A stretch of 64,000 nt of DNA from Moringa oleifera (taxonomy: Eukaryota; Streptophyta; Magnoliopsida; Brassicales; Moringaceae). The notes under the pieces are model-generated. The model saw only the letters and a program-made list of their open reading frames with translations. It was not told the DNA's origin and made no database searches. The position numbers were made by a program, and so were the translations under genes. The stretch lies in contig JAJFZO010000566.1 in assembly GCA_021397835.1 (NCBI GenBank), forward strand, positions 4,774,001-4,838,000, read 5' to 3'. Below, piece by piece: positions 49,953-62,585 of this stretch; within the stretch, counting starts at the first letter, position 1; each line of letters starts with the position of its first letter.

Positions 49953-50634
49953 AATCTAGTATTACCATGATCTGATCTAGAATGGAATTTCTACATTTCA
50001 AAATTTACACAAACAAAACTGTAATGAAATAAAATGTAATCAAAGTTGATTTGCTACATCATTTTGTAAGAATTTCTAACATACACAAAGATATCATAAC
50101 AAAATTATAATGGGGTAAAAATAATCTATTTGTTTAGGTAAAGATGACATAATAAAAGAAGTTATTTTACATATTTCAAAATATTAATTAAGAATAATCT
50201 TGAAAACTTATTTCTATGATAGGCTAAATTAATTCCTAATAAAATATAATCAATTTAGTTGATTAAATAAATATTTTCGCATTATCAAGTTTTAATCTAG
50301 TATACCATGATCTTATCTAGAATGGAATTTCTACATTTCAAAATTTACACAAACAAAACTATAATGAAATAAAATGTAATCAAAGTTGATTTGCTACATC
50401 GTTTTGTAAGAATTTCTAACATACACAAAGATATCATAACAAAATTATAATGGGGTAAAAATAATCTATTTATTTAGGTAAAGATAACATAATAAAAGAA
50501 GTTATTTTACATAGTTCAAAATATTAATTAAGGATAAACTTGAAAACTTATTTCTATGATACGCTAAATTAATTCCTAATAAAACATAATCAATTTAGTT
50601 GATTAAATAAATATTTTCACATTATTAAGTTTTA
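49953..50634. repeat. 341-bp tandem duplication
   Basis: The segment starting 'aatctagta' at 49953 repeats from 50294 with few differences (for example 'attaccatga' versus 'ataccatga'). Confidence 0.85.
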
Positions 50635-50867
50635 ATATTTATAAATTGAAAAATAACAAATTTTAATTTTAATTTTTTCTTGCTCACATATCTTAAGTAC
50701 TGAATTAAATATAAAAAAAGTTTTATAGTTGACATAACTGACTATCCACCTCGACTTAGCACAAATAATAGACCTATAATTTATTCGACCTATGATACTG
50801 GATCAGATATTGAGTTCAATTGAGCACAACACATGCAAAAGCCTATTAGAGTTTAAGAAGGGCTCTA

Positions 50868-51105
50868 TTACCTCGATTAAATCCATTGGACTTAATAACT
50901 CCAAAAATATAGAAAGATTCTTCAATCTACGCATAAGATCAAACATTATACTTTTAATTGTTGATATATCTTAAAATTTCTTTTTATTACCTTAATTAAA
51001 TCCATTGGACTCGATAACTCTAAATATATAGAAAGATTCTTCAATCTACGCATAAGATCAAATATTACACTTTTAATTGTCAGTATGTCTTAAAATTTCT
51101 TTCTT
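50868..51105. repeat. 119-bp tandem duplication
   Basis: 'ttacctcgattaaatccatt' at 50868 recurs as 'ttaccttaattaaatccatt' at 50987, and both are followed by 'agaaagattcttcaatctac'. Confidence 0.85.
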
Positions 51106-51503
51106 ATCACTTTTTGCTGACAAGTGTTTTCAGAATCGACAATATAGATGCAAAAATTTTATATTTCATCGATAATTTTTTTTGTAGAATTGTCAACTAT
51201 GCTCTTTTGATTTACTTTTATTAATGATTTTTTTAGTAAAAATCGTTAACTATAAGGTGTATTTTAATATTTTTTTTTTTTGCAATAGTGTTTCATTATC
51301 ATTCACTTATTTATAATGAAGTAACAAAAAGAAAAAAAAATGAACAAAAAAATTCAAAAACACACGTCCAAATTTATTTTGCTTTGGCATCTAATCTTAT
51401 CATTTTGGTTAAGTTTGTAATGCCTCTATTTAATTGATTTACTTTACTGCCATATAAGATTGCACAATTTGACTACTAAAAAAATCATGACCAAGATTAA
51501 AAA

Positions 51504-51660
51504 ATTGCTAAAAATATATGATATTAAACAAAATAAATCTAATTGTTTGATTTCTTACCATTTATAATTATACATTAACATTATGTCTATATTTTGATAT
51601 ATATATATATATATATATACATATATACATACACTCACATACATATATATATATATATAG
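51504..51660 (+). promoter_or_regulatory. G7 promoter: single module plus AT microsatellite
   Basis: One 'attgctaaaaatatatgata' module is followed by a long (AT)n/'acatatatac' run at 51597-51660 in place of the short TATA stretch of the other genes. Confidence 0.5.
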
Positions 51661-51733
51661 GTACATATGTGATGTCATTTTCATTCATTTTTCTTGACAA
51701 GTATTTCTCAAGAAAGTGACAAGGAGAAACAAG

Positions 51734-52276
51734 ATGAAGATTTCCTTCTCATCATTGATCTTCACCTTCTTTGTTTTCTTCTTTTCACTTCATTGTTCCG
51801 TAAGCTCTAGTATCATTGAGGATTCATGCCAAAAAGCTGCAAAAAGTAGTCCCAACGTGAAGTATGATTTTTGCGTTGCATCTCTTTCATCGAGTTCCAG
51901 AGGTCAAACAGCAACCCTAGAAGGATTAACAAGCATTGCCATTGATCTAACCATATCGAATGCAACAAAGATCAGCACATATGCATCGCAACTTTCTAAA
52001 GAAGGGAAGTACAACGAGCCAACCAAAAATGCATTAAAAGATTGCTCTACAGTTTACTTGGATGCAAATGCTTCACTAATCGAAGCTTCATCTGCTATTA
52101 AGGCTAAAGATTACGGGACGGCTAATATAAAGGTAAGTGCTGCAATGGATGCTTCGTCTACTTGTGAAGATGGTTTTAAGGAAGCAGGAGCTGGACCGTC
52201 TCCATTGACAGATGAAAATAGAATTTACTTTGAATTGGTTGCAATTCCTCTTGCTTTTACCAATATGTTACATTGA
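51734..52276 (+). CDS. G7: diverged secreted PMEI-fold protein
   Basis: It encodes 180 residues in the same layout as G1: a hydrophobic leader, then cysteines in DSC, YDFC, LKDC and SSTCEDGF. It differs from G1 at many positions. It keeps Asn in 'ISNATK', a potential N-glycosylation site that G1-G6 lack, has SKEGKY where G1 has the basic SKKRKY, and gains a second Asn in 'DANASL'. It appears intact. It has no near-identical partner in the window, so it predates the recent expansion. Confidence 0.92.
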   Translation: MKISFSSLIFTFFVFFFSLHCSVSSSIIEDSCQKAAKSSPNVKYDFCVASLSSSSRGQTATLEGLTSIAIDLTISNATKISTYASQLSKEGKYNEPTKNALKDCSTVYLDANASLIEASSAIKAKDYGTANIKVSAAMDASSTCEDGFKEAGAGPSPLTDENRIYFELVAIPLAFTNMLH

Positions 52277-55200
52277 TGTCGTAAACAATTATAATAATGG
52301 ATTTTTGCTAATTTTGGATGCTTGTATGTGATATTACTAATTAACATTGGCAAATTTATGTATAATCCATGTGGGTTTCATAATTTAATTCAAAATTTAT
52401 GCAATAAAAGAAAACTAAGTCAAAATTGATTTTTTACCTCATATGGTTTTTAATTTTTTATTTCTTTTAAATATGATCAATTTTATGAAATATGATAATG
52501 GTACAGCTTATATATATATGCACACACATATTAGATTTCAACTCAATTTTTATATTTTTCTTCAATTTCTTTGAAAAATTATTTTTTAAGAAAATTAGAT
52601 CAATTATGATTTTAACTTTTAAAAAAATATGATATTAGTGATCTAAATCTATTTTGGTGAATTAAAAGTTTTGAGAAAAATTCTATAAATAGAAATAAAA
52701 ATACACTTCAAATATTAAATTTTATTAAAAAAATTTCAAATGTATTAATTATTTATTAAATTTTATTAACAAGTGCAATAACTATTATTGTAGAAAGAAG
52801 TTTTTTAAAATTAAAACTAAAAAAAATTTATTAACGTTCAATTATGTTAAAAAGAGCTAAATAGATTAATCATTTATCAATTAAAAAAATCAAAACTTGA
52901 ATATTGAAATATGATTATTGATTTCATATATTTTAAAAAAAATAAATAAAATATCACATTTTTATATACAAATGTTTGAAAGCCATATTAATTTATTTTG
53001 ACTAAAGCCTATTTGATCTTGAGCCAACCTTAAATAGTCAAATACTCAATACACTCAATTTATATTATTTTTATGGATTTTAAAAGCACACTGCCTCATG
53101 GATTAATTTTTTATTTATATACATATATTATGTCTTAATCCGATTTTTAAAATCTTGATTAGCCATTCATTTCACAATATAACAAAAAAGATGAAATGTT
53201 CAAACATACCTGTAGATTTATTTTGCTTAAACATTTAATCTTGTCATTTGGTTTCGTACCAAATGGCTCTACTCAATCTATTTTACTGCCACCAATGATT
53301 TTATCTTTGGGAATATATTAATTAGACACACATAATTAGTAACACAGTTTTTCAATTTCTTGATTGTGTGATTTGTAGCCCATTGTTTTTAAATTTTTTA
53401 CTTTTTTGTTTTCAATTTATGTCAAAATGTCACACAAGAGCATAAGCTAATTAAAATAGTTATTAAAAATTTTTTATGATGACATCAAAAATAAGCGTAC
53501 ATTTTTTATAAGCTTTTAATTCAAGATTGATAAAAATAAATTAGATTAATTAAATATATATTTGATCTTTTTAAATATGAAAAACATTTAATTTTCATTG
53601 ATTTTCATTACTTTTAAGATTTGCAATCTCACTTTTAAAATATAAAAATTTAATTAATAATTTAAATTTAATATCAAAATTTTATAAAATCTTTTAACCA
53701 AAATTTTTAATATATTTAAAAAACCATATTGAAACTTTTACAAGATTTAAATATATTATTACAATAAATGAATATTTTAATTTTATGTTAAGTGATATTA
53801 AAAAATGACTCAATTTGTAATTGGATACATAGCTAGTGTTTATATTAAAAAAAAATTCACCTCAAATGCTAAAAAGCATGGAATCTCAAACAATGAAAAA
53901 ATATTAAATTATAATAGAAACATTAAAAATTAATAAAAACTAAATTATAACCTTTTGTAATTTACATTTCAAACTTCAATTTTGTTGAATTTAACATTTG
54001 AATTGATTTTTTAGTTTAATTTAAATTTAAAAAAATTAAAAATTAAAAATATTTAAATTAAACGTTTTATATAACAAATTTTGATTTAAAATTTTAAATA
54101 GATATAAAAGACACATTTAAACTATCATCACTAAAAAATTTAAATTATTTAAAACTAGAAATATTTTTAAAAAAATTGATTACACTCTATATAATTCATC
54201 TAAGTCATTTTCAAGACATTTCAACTGTAAAAATACCCGAAACTTTTTATATTTGGTTTGAATTAAAATTTACTTTAGATCAAATTAATATTTTGAAAGT
54301 AAAATAGAACCAAATTGTAGTTTAGGGTTTAAATTAAATAACACTTTAAGATTTTTTTTATATTTGCCCAAATATGAAATTATAACAAAAATATAATTGA
54401 TTTAAGTGAAAAATAATATATTTCAACTAACTTATCAAAATAAATTTGTATAACGTACACATAAAAGTAAAAATCCTTTCATATAACAAATTAATATTAC
54501 CAATTAAATATCTAATTTTGTCAAATTAATATTTAATCCATTATCACCATGATTTGATCTTGAACGGAATTTTCATATTTCAAGATTTACATAAACAAAA
54601 CTGTAATAAAATAAAATCTAATTAAAGTTGATTTGCTATATCATTTGATGAGAATTTCAAACATAAACAAAGATGTCACAACAAAATTATAATTGGCTAA
54701 AATTAATTTATTGATTTAGGCAAATATAACTTAATAAAGGAAGTTGTTTTACATAGTTCAAAATATTAATTAAGGATAAACTTGAAAATTTATTTTTATA
54801 ACAGGATCAATTAATTCTTAGTAAAACATAATCAATTTAGTTGATTAAAATAAATATTTTCGTATGATCAAATCTTTATATCTATAAATTGAAAAATAAG
54901 TAAATATTAATATAATTTTCTTTTGTTCACGTATTTTAAATAATAAATTAAATATAAAAAATATATAGTTAACATAAAGGAATATCCACCCTGAATCAGC
55001 CTAAGTATTAAGCCCACAATTTATCCGACCTATGATACTAGATTAGATATTGAGTTCAACCCACTCTGACTCTTTTACATTGATTACATCCATTTGACCC
55101 GATAACTCCAAAAATATAAAAAGATTCTTGAATCTACATATAAGATCAAATATTATACTTTCAGTTGTTAATGCTCTTAAAATTTCTTTTTCATTACTTT

Positions 55201-55923
55201 TTATTGATAGTGTTTTCAAAATCGACAATATAAATACAAATATTTTATATTTCATTGATAATTTTTTTAATAGAATTGTCAACTATGCTCTTTTGATTTA
55301 TTTTTATTGATGATATTTTTAGTAAAAATAGTTAACTATAAGATGTGTTTTAATATTTTTTTCATAATAGTGTCTCGTGATTATTCACTTATTTTATGAT
55401 GTAACAAAAAAAGAAAAATAAATACAAAATATTCAAAAACACCCCTAGATTTATTTTACTTTGACATCTAATCTCATCATTTTGGTTATGTTTGGAATGC
55501 TTTTAGTTAATTAAGTTACTTTACAGCCATATAAGATTGCATAATTTGACTATTAAAAAAATCAAAAGATAAAAAAAATTTGCTAAAAATATATGATATT
55601 AAATAAAGTAAATCTAGGTATTTGATTTCTTACCATATATTAAAATAAGAAATTGCTAAAAATAAAGTGAATTGTAGAGACAAAGAAATTTCTAAAAATA
55701 TGTGATATTAAATAAAGTAAATCAAAGAGTTTGATTTGTTAACATATATAATTACGGCAATAAATTGCTAAAAATAAAGTAAATCTCAAGGATAAAGAAA
55801 TTACTAAAAACATATGATATTAAATAAAGTAAATCTAGGTGTTTGATTTTTTATCATATATAATTATGCATTAATATTATGTCTATATTTTGATATGTAT
55901 CTATATATATAGATACATATGTG
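52277..55923. other. Spacer between G7 and G8
   Basis: This is a diverged version of the unit spacer, with an (AT)n/(AC)n stretch near 52510. It lacks the short frame seen at 23061. Matching blocks include 'catttggtttcgtaccaaat' near 53248. A - strand frame at 55043-55282 is the relative of 21130-21465; no recognised gene is present. Confidence 0.65.
55577..55911 (+). promoter_or_regulatory. G8 promoter: three modules and a TATA box
   Basis: Three diverged modules run from about 55577 to 55850, followed by TATATATATA at 55902-55911. This is the same plan as in G1-G5. Confidence 0.55.
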
Positions 55924-56526
55924 ATGTCATTTTCATTCATTTTCTCAACAAGTATTTCTCAAGAAAGTGACAAGGAGAAACAAGATGAAGATTTCCTTCT
56001 CATACTTGATCTTCATCTTTTTGTTTTCTTCTTTTCACTTCATTATTTCGTAAACTCTAGCATCATCCAAGATTCATGCCAAAAAGCTGCAAAAAGTAGT
56101 CCCAATGTGAAGTATGATTTTTGCGTTGCATCTCTTTCATCAAGTTCCAGAGGTCAAACAGCAACCATAGAAGGATTAACAAGTATCACCATTGATCTAA
56201 CCATATCGAATGCAACAAAGATCAGTGCATACGCATCGCGACTTTCTAAAAAGGGAAAGTACAATGAGCCAGCCAAAAAAGCATTGAAAGATTGCTTTAC
56301 TAGTTACTTAGATGCAAAGGCTTCACTAATCAAAGCTTCATCTGCTGTGAAGGCTAAAAATTACGGAACGGCTAATATAAAGTTGAGTGCTGCAATGGAT
56401 GCTTCATCTAATTGTGAAGGTGGTTTTAAGGAGGCAGGAGGTGGATCGTCTCTGTTGACAAATGAAAATAAAATTTACTATGAGTTAGTTGCAATTCCTC
56501 TTGCTTTTACCAATATGTTACATTGA
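55924..56526 (+). CDS. G8: PMEI-fold protein with frameshifted leader; possible N-terminal extension or pseudogene
   Basis: A one-base loss in the leader, near 56018, puts the usual ATG (55985) out of frame; that frame stops after 22 codons at 56051. The mature domain stays open and carries all four cysteines. It is in frame with an upstream ATG at 55924, which would give 200 residues with a polar 25-residue extension before a hydrophobic stretch (LLILDLHLFVFFF). In the other genes that upstream ATG begins an out-of-frame overlapping frame. The expected transcription start lies after 55924, so translation from it is doubtful. Recent pseudogene and altered N-terminus are both possible. Confidence 0.6.
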   Translation: MSFSFIFSTSISQESDKEKQDEDFLLILDLHLFVFFFSLHYFVNSSIIQDSCQKAAKSSPNVKYDFCVASLSSSSRGQTATIEGLTSITIDLTISNATKISAYASRLSKKGKYNEPAKKALKDCFTSYLDAKASLIKASSAVKAKNYGTANIKLSAAMDASSNCEGGFKEAGGGSSLLTNENKIYYELVAIPLAFTNMLH

Positions 56527-58450
56527 TGTCACAAATAATTGCAACAATGGATTCTTAGTGAATTCGGATACCTATATGTGATATTATTATCATTGGTAAA
56601 TTTATATATAATCCACATGCGGATTTCATAATTTAATTCAAGATTTACGCAATAAATGAAATCCCAGTCAAAATTGATTTGTTACCTCATTTGATGAGAA
56701 ATTCTAATGTATACAAAAGATGATCTATCTACTTAGGCCCAAATGACCTACTAAAAGAAGTTATTTACATAATTCAAAATATTAATTAAGTATAAACTTA
56801 AAATTTTAATTTTTTATAAAACTATAGATGATATGGTCAATGAATTCTTAATAAGACATAATCAATTTAGTTGGTTGAAATAAATATTTTCATGTAGTCA
56901 AGTGTTTATATTAATAAATTAAAAAAGAAACAAAATATTATATTGTCAAACATTCTATGAGTTTGATGCTTGTAATGAAGAATGTACGGTACTTTCTAAT
57001 CAAGTTATTTTCTACAAGCTCAATACTATCTTGAGCTCCCTCTTTTTCGTTGGTCTTTATTCACTCAATGAGAATATAGTTAAGGGCGATTCAAGAGGCA
57101 AGTGACCGAGGTGAGTAGAGGCTCACTTTCAAGTTGGGCAGCATTAAGCTCCAATAGATTTTTATTAATATTTTTTAAAATTTTAATAAATATTTATTTG
57201 AATGTTTTTAAATAAGGTTCACCATCAAGTTAGTTATTTTAATATGGTTTACTTACTGCATTGGAATACAAAAAAAAAAAAAAAGAATGGACCTCATAGA
57301 AGTGGCAAGGCATTCATGTTATTTGAAGTTTTTTAAAAAATTTTACATATTACTAATTACATGAAATGTGACAATAATATTGATTATCCTTTTATATAAA
57401 TTTTAGATCTCAACTCATTTTTATATTTCTTTGTCAATTTATTTAAAAATTAATAAAAATAAATCAACAATAATTTTAATTTAAAAAACAATATAATATT
57501 AGTGGTCTAAATCCATTTTGATGAATTAAAATGTTTTTTAAAAATTTATAAATAAAAATAAAAGACCACTTCAAATATTAAGTCTTATTAACAAATAAAT
57601 TATTTATAAAATATTATTAACAATAAGTGCAATATTTGTTACTTTAAAAGGAAGTTTTTTAAAATTAAAACTAATAAAAAATTTACGTTCAATTATGTTA
57701 AAAAAATAAATAAATTAACTAGTCATTTTATCAATTAAAAAATATCAAAATTTAATATCAAAATATAATTACTGCATTTATATTTAAAAAAATAAATTTT
57801 AAATGAAATATTATGTTTTTACATAAAAATGATTAAAAATCATGTTTATTTATTTTACGTAAAGCTCATTTGACTTTGAGCCAACTTTGAATAGTCAAAT
57901 ACTCAATATGCTCAATTTGTATTGTTTTTGTGGATTTTACAAGCACAATATCTCATGGATTAATTTTTAATTTATATACTTATATTATGTCTTAATCCAA
58001 TTTTTAAAAATCTTGATTAGCCATTTATTTCACAATATAACAAAAAAGATAAAATAAAAAGATAAATTAATGTTCTAATAAGCCTATAGATTTATTTTGC
58101 TTAAACATTTAATCTTGTCATTTGGGTTCAAACCAAATGGCTCTATTCAATTTATTTTACTATGACACATGACTTCATCTTTGAAGATATATCAATTAGG
58201 ACACACTTAATTAGTAACACATTTTTAAATGGAAGTCAGCTTGTTTATATATGAAATAAGCAACTCTCTAATGGTTCCAATGACTGAGAGATACATAATG
58301 ACTAATTATCAAATTATTTAATTATAAAAAAATCTAAAATTTAAAAAATAATAAATATCAAAATGAACTTTAAACTTTATGCCCTTTTTATTTTAAATTG
58401 TTACAATATTTTCAATTATGCATTGAAACTTTCAATTCAAATTAATTTAA
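56527..58450. other. Last array spacer, behind G8
   Basis: It contains the short-frame relative (about 56940-57110, ending in TGA after 'GDSRGK') and the downstream lineage shared with 45560-46700. Array homology fades near 58450. Confidence 0.7.
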
Positions 58451-60404
58451 ACTTTATAAAAATTAAAAATTAAAGATACCTAAATTAGAGATCTTATGTG
58501 ACGAATTTTGACCTAAAATTTTATGTAAACATAAAAAAAAATTAAAAAATTTTATTTTTTATCAAATTTGTATTATCAAAAAATTAAAAAATTATAAAAA
58601 ATAATTTGATTCATATGATGTTTTAATTTGATTCATTTGAAATTATATTATTAAATTTTTTTAGGTGTTATTCAAATCGAACATTTTGAAAGAACAGTTT
58701 TAAAATTTAAAATAATCAAATAACATAATAGGTGTAAAACTCTTGTACAATGAATATTAGTTTGAAATTTTTCATAAATAAAAAGATATATATTCAATCA
58801 ACTATCACAAAAAATTTTAGAAATTTTTAAGTACTAAAGCGTTTTTTTTATTACACCATCAAAATATCTAAAATTCATTAAAAATAACTCATTACTTATA
58901 GACTATTTAAAATTAAGAGATAGATCCGATATGAAGTGTAGAATTTATCTAAGTCATTTTTTAAAAAAATTAACGTTAAAAATGTCTTTAATTTTGGGGA
59001 GTAAACCCTTCAATTCTAACACCATTCCCTCTCTTGAATTTCAAGATGTTAAAAAATATTTTTATTATTTCAAAAATAACTCGAATAAATTTACATTTCA
59101 TTTTGAGATCATCTCTCAATCTTCAACAGTTTATGACTCATTAACTATTTTTAATAACACTAAATAAGCATATTACTTAAAAAAATTATATCAAATTACA
59201 ATAAGAATATTATCATTTTGTGTGAAAGAGAATGTCAACAAAAACGACTTTTTAAAATAAAGATTACCTCATACACATATTAAAAAGATAAATCTCTTCA
59301 CTTAATAAACTAATCTTCTAGATTAGATATCAATTTTATGAGAAGATGTTGAACTAATGGTACCCGTGCTTACAAAGAAATTTTTTTAAAATTTTTTATA
59401 TCAAGTAATTTACAAAAATTTCCAAAAATATGATTTGTGTTGTTATTATAATTGAAGATAACTTTCACCAGCACATTACCATATGTAGAGATATGATGCA
59501 TTTATGAAATTGAATTCTGATTTCAATCAGTATCATTATCATTTTCCATTTTTGAAAAAATCCCATGAATTTCTTCCTCAATCCGGTGAGTATTTAGAAT
59601 TAAGTGCTCATGCCTAACATCATATCTTAAATACACTTGAACAAATAAATATGAAACTCTATGTATAAAGATCCGCACAATGGAGATAAACATTTGATTT
59701 TAGAAAATCCAAAAACTCTTATCAAAATGACTCCAAAAAGCTCAAAAATGATTAATTCTTACCAAAAAAAAAAATCAAATCTTGCACATTGAGTGTGAAT
59801 AGAAATGCTTATGAAAAGACTAGAGAGAAAGCAATGATATTAGAAAGCCAGGACTTTTATATTTATCTTTTGTTCTTATTTTCCCTTCATTAATATCTCA
59901 ATGATAAATTTGACTGAAAATGAAAAAAAAAATTAAAGCATTGACTTTGGTTATTTTTGCAAAACTTAAAATCTCTTTATATTTTTGAAAGGTTATTCTT
60001 TGGTACATTTTTGTTCTTCCATTTCAGTGCCTAATAAGATTTTTTATATTATGCAACAAAAAGACAATTAAATTTTGACTTGATTATGTTGCTTTATTTA
60101 CTTTCAATGAATTTTTTTGTGATATATCTTTGGATCTCTTTCCTAACAATTAAATGGGAAAGACGCAAGAGGGGAACACCAGCAAGCTTATATGTGAAGG
60201 AAATTCATTAGAGAATATGCCCTAAACAAATCCCAAAGGTGTGAAAATAAGGTTCAAACAAATCTGGAAAGTAAATCTTTGATGATACTTAAAGATAAGC
60301 TAGATTTTATGTCATAGTTGCATGATTTTATCTTTTGAATATTACATTATTGATTCAAATGTCTTATAAAATTAAAAATAAACTAAATTTTTATTACATT
60401 TTTT
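58451..60404. other. AT-rich intergenic DNA
   Basis: No gene is recognised. A 78-codon frame at 58931-59167 has no family features and sits in low-complexity sequence. Confidence 0.5.
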
Positions 60405-60940
60405 GGGTAAATATCATTTAAAACTTTAAGTTTTATCTTTTTTTCTCAATCAAATCTTAATTTTTAAAACTATACAAACAAACCTTAATATATTGATTTT
60501 GTTCAAATTGGATTTTGATTAAAAATAATTATAAAAAATAATAATCTTTTCATTGTCAAAATAGTTAAAAACTACTTAAATAAATTTTACACTTTATTTT
60601 GATGTAATCTCTCAAAATTAAAATTTTTTTAACTAATTAACTATTTTTATAATTTTTTAAATTTTTGATAGTATATTTTTTTAAAAAAATATTTTTAATA
60701 CTCAAAAAATTTTAAACTTTTTTATGATGGTAGCTTCAATATTTTTGTATATATGTAAAACATTATAAGTTAAAATTTATTATAAAATATTTTTAATTTA
60801 AATATTTTCAATATTTAAATTTTTCAATAAGATTCAATTTGAACAAAATTAAAATATTAAAATTTGTTTAAATACGTTTTAAAAGTAAGAGTTTGATTCA
60901 AGAGAGAAAATAAAACTTAATGTTTAAAATAATATTAATT
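60405..60940. mobile_element. Diverged relative of the 19326 MITE
   Basis: The left end 'gggtaaatatcatttaaaac' matches the 19326 terminal repeat, and interior blocks also match. The right end ('aaacttaatgtttaaaataa') is a decayed inverse of the left end. Length, about 536 bp, is close to the 542 bp of the intact copy. No clean target duplication is visible. Confidence 0.65.
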
Positions 60941-61685
60941 TATATTATTTTAATGAATTAATAATTAGTATAAAATTTGATGACGTTGAAAATTGTTGTC
61001 AAAAATTTTATATGAAAATCACACAGCATATTATTTAATTATATAATTTTAATTTTTTCTCACACAACATATTATTTAATTATTTAATTTTAGTTTTTTA
61101 AAATCACATCACATTTAACAATTATAAAATTATAAAAATAAAAATTTTATATTTAAATTTATGATTACATTTTTTAAAATGAATCAATCTTTCTACTCAA
61201 AAAATTTTAAACTTTTTTATGATGGTAGCTTCAATATTTTTGTATATATGTAAAATATTATAAGTTAAAATTTATTATAAAATATTTTTAATTTAAATAT
61301 TTTTAATATTTAAATTTTTCAATAAAATTCAATTTGAACAAAATTAAAATGTTAAAGTTTGTTTAAATACGTTTTAAAAGTAAGAGTTTCATTCAAGAGA
61401 GAAAATAAAACTTAATGTTTAAAATAATATTAATTTATATTATTTTAATGAATTAATAATTAGTATAAAATTTGATGACGTTGAAAATTGTTGTCAAAAA
61501 TTTTATATGAAAATCACACAGCATATTATTTAATTATATAATTTTAATTTTTTCTCACACAACATATTATTTAATTATTTAGTTTTAGTTTTTTAAAATC
61601 ACATCACATTTAATAATTAAAAAATTATAAAATTAAAATATATTTAAATTTATGTTACATTTTTTAAAATGAATCAATCTGTCTA
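60699..61685. repeat. 495-bp tandem duplication
   Basis: 'tactcaaaaaattttaaact' occurs at 60699 and 61194, and almost everything between is repeated, including 'gatgacgttgaaaattgttg' and 'aaaatgaatcaatct'. The unit includes the right half of the MITE relative. Very few differences suggest it is fairly young. Confidence 0.9.
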
Positions 61686-62585
61686 CCTAAAACTTGCTTA
61701 AATCACTCAAGTTTATTTTTTTATTTTTATTTTTTTTTGTTAGTGCTTGTTCAGTCTTACAAGTTGTCATGGTCTCAATCATAATGAATATCATAATTAA
61801 AATAACATAAATGATTTCTTGGGCCCATCCTAGTGCCCTCTCTTCTGCTGTTGCTTTCAGTTCGTAGATTGCAGGTTTGCTGCTTTGCTTTTGCCTTACT
61901 ACAAGTTTTATCATGAAAAGAAAAAACAAAGAAAATAATAATAATGAGCAGAAGTCCCTCCCCCCTAAGCATAACTCAAGCTTGGAACATTTAGCCTTCA
62001 CCAGTGAGCTTCGAGGAAGTTTCCTTCTGTTAAACCCCCCTGTTCCTGCCCATCAGAGCTTTAAGCACTAAGTACCATTTATTATCTTCTATAAAGCACT
62101 ATCAATAGTAATGATACATCCTTCAGTTCCCAAATGAGATATCTTTCAAGTGCTACTTCATGAATCAACATTTATAATTTTGAGACTTGTACACTGAAAT
62201 ATGCTTCTAAAACATAATGGTTTTGTCATAGAGATGTTCACAAAGCGGATAATAACAACAGCATGATATAGATCAAGGTAATGCCACCATCAAACAACAT
62301 CTAGCATTGTTAAACAACATACATGTAAGAGTAATGGGGCATTTTCCCTTTTTTGTTTGCATGGCCAAGCATGAAAGATGGCCAATCCTTCCGTATCTTC
62401 TCTGAATTGTTTTGGTCTTGTTTTGTTTGAGCACAAACAGAATCAAGTATTATCTAGGAAGCTTCCTCGGAAATCAGTGCCTCTCTTGGCCATTAAAGCT
62501 TTATATACATGGAATACATAAACATACATTTCCAGCTTCTGTTGTATGTACCAACAAGATAAGCAGAAAACTGACCAAGGAAGAG
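61686..62585. other. Region upstream of G9, less AT-rich, no firm gene
   Basis: Base composition becomes less AT-rich from about 61740, as near genes. A - strand frame at 61687-62001 has two hydrophobic stretches but no recognised family. A TATA-like 'ttatata' near 62501-62507 lies about 80 bases before the G9 ATG, the same spacing as in the array genes. Confidence 0.4.

Larger units (their letters stand above)
48371..51733. other. Spacer before G7, with two local tandem duplications
   Basis: This is a diverged unit spacer. It contains a 341-bp duplication (49953-50634), a 119-bp duplication (50868-51105), a single promoter module near 51504 and an expanded AT/AC-type microsatellite at about 51597-51660. 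Frames such as 50792-50974 cross the repeats and look fortuitous. Confidence 0.7.
14560..58450 (+). repeat. Array of segmental duplications, each carrying a PMEI-like gene
   Basis: The same ordered module recurs throughout: an upstream flank ('ttaatctattatcaccatga...gatttgctac'), a second flank with 'ggttaagtttggaatgct', promoter modules, the PMEI-like gene, a 3' flank, and an AT-rich spacer with 'cacacaagaccatgagct'. Left (14560-19000) and right (45560-58450) members are diverged, often shortened, and partly pseudogenised. The middle (about 20-45.5 kb) is nearly identical from unit to unit. At least twelve module members can be counted: eight open frames and four clear pseudogenes. Confidence 0.9.

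Noticed and set aside
14560..58450. CRISPR-like or satellite array interpretation of the repeats
   Set aside because: Units are gene-sized, head-to-tail and carry protein-coding genes; spacing and content fit tandem gene duplication.
58931..59167. 78-codon + strand frame
   Set aside because: It sits in AT-rich low-complexity sequence with no motif, promoter or homologous copy to support it.
61687..62001. - strand 104-codon frame with hydrophobic stretches
   Set aside because: No family is recognised, and an overlapping frame on the same strand is equally open. It is mentioned only as part of the upstream region of G9.
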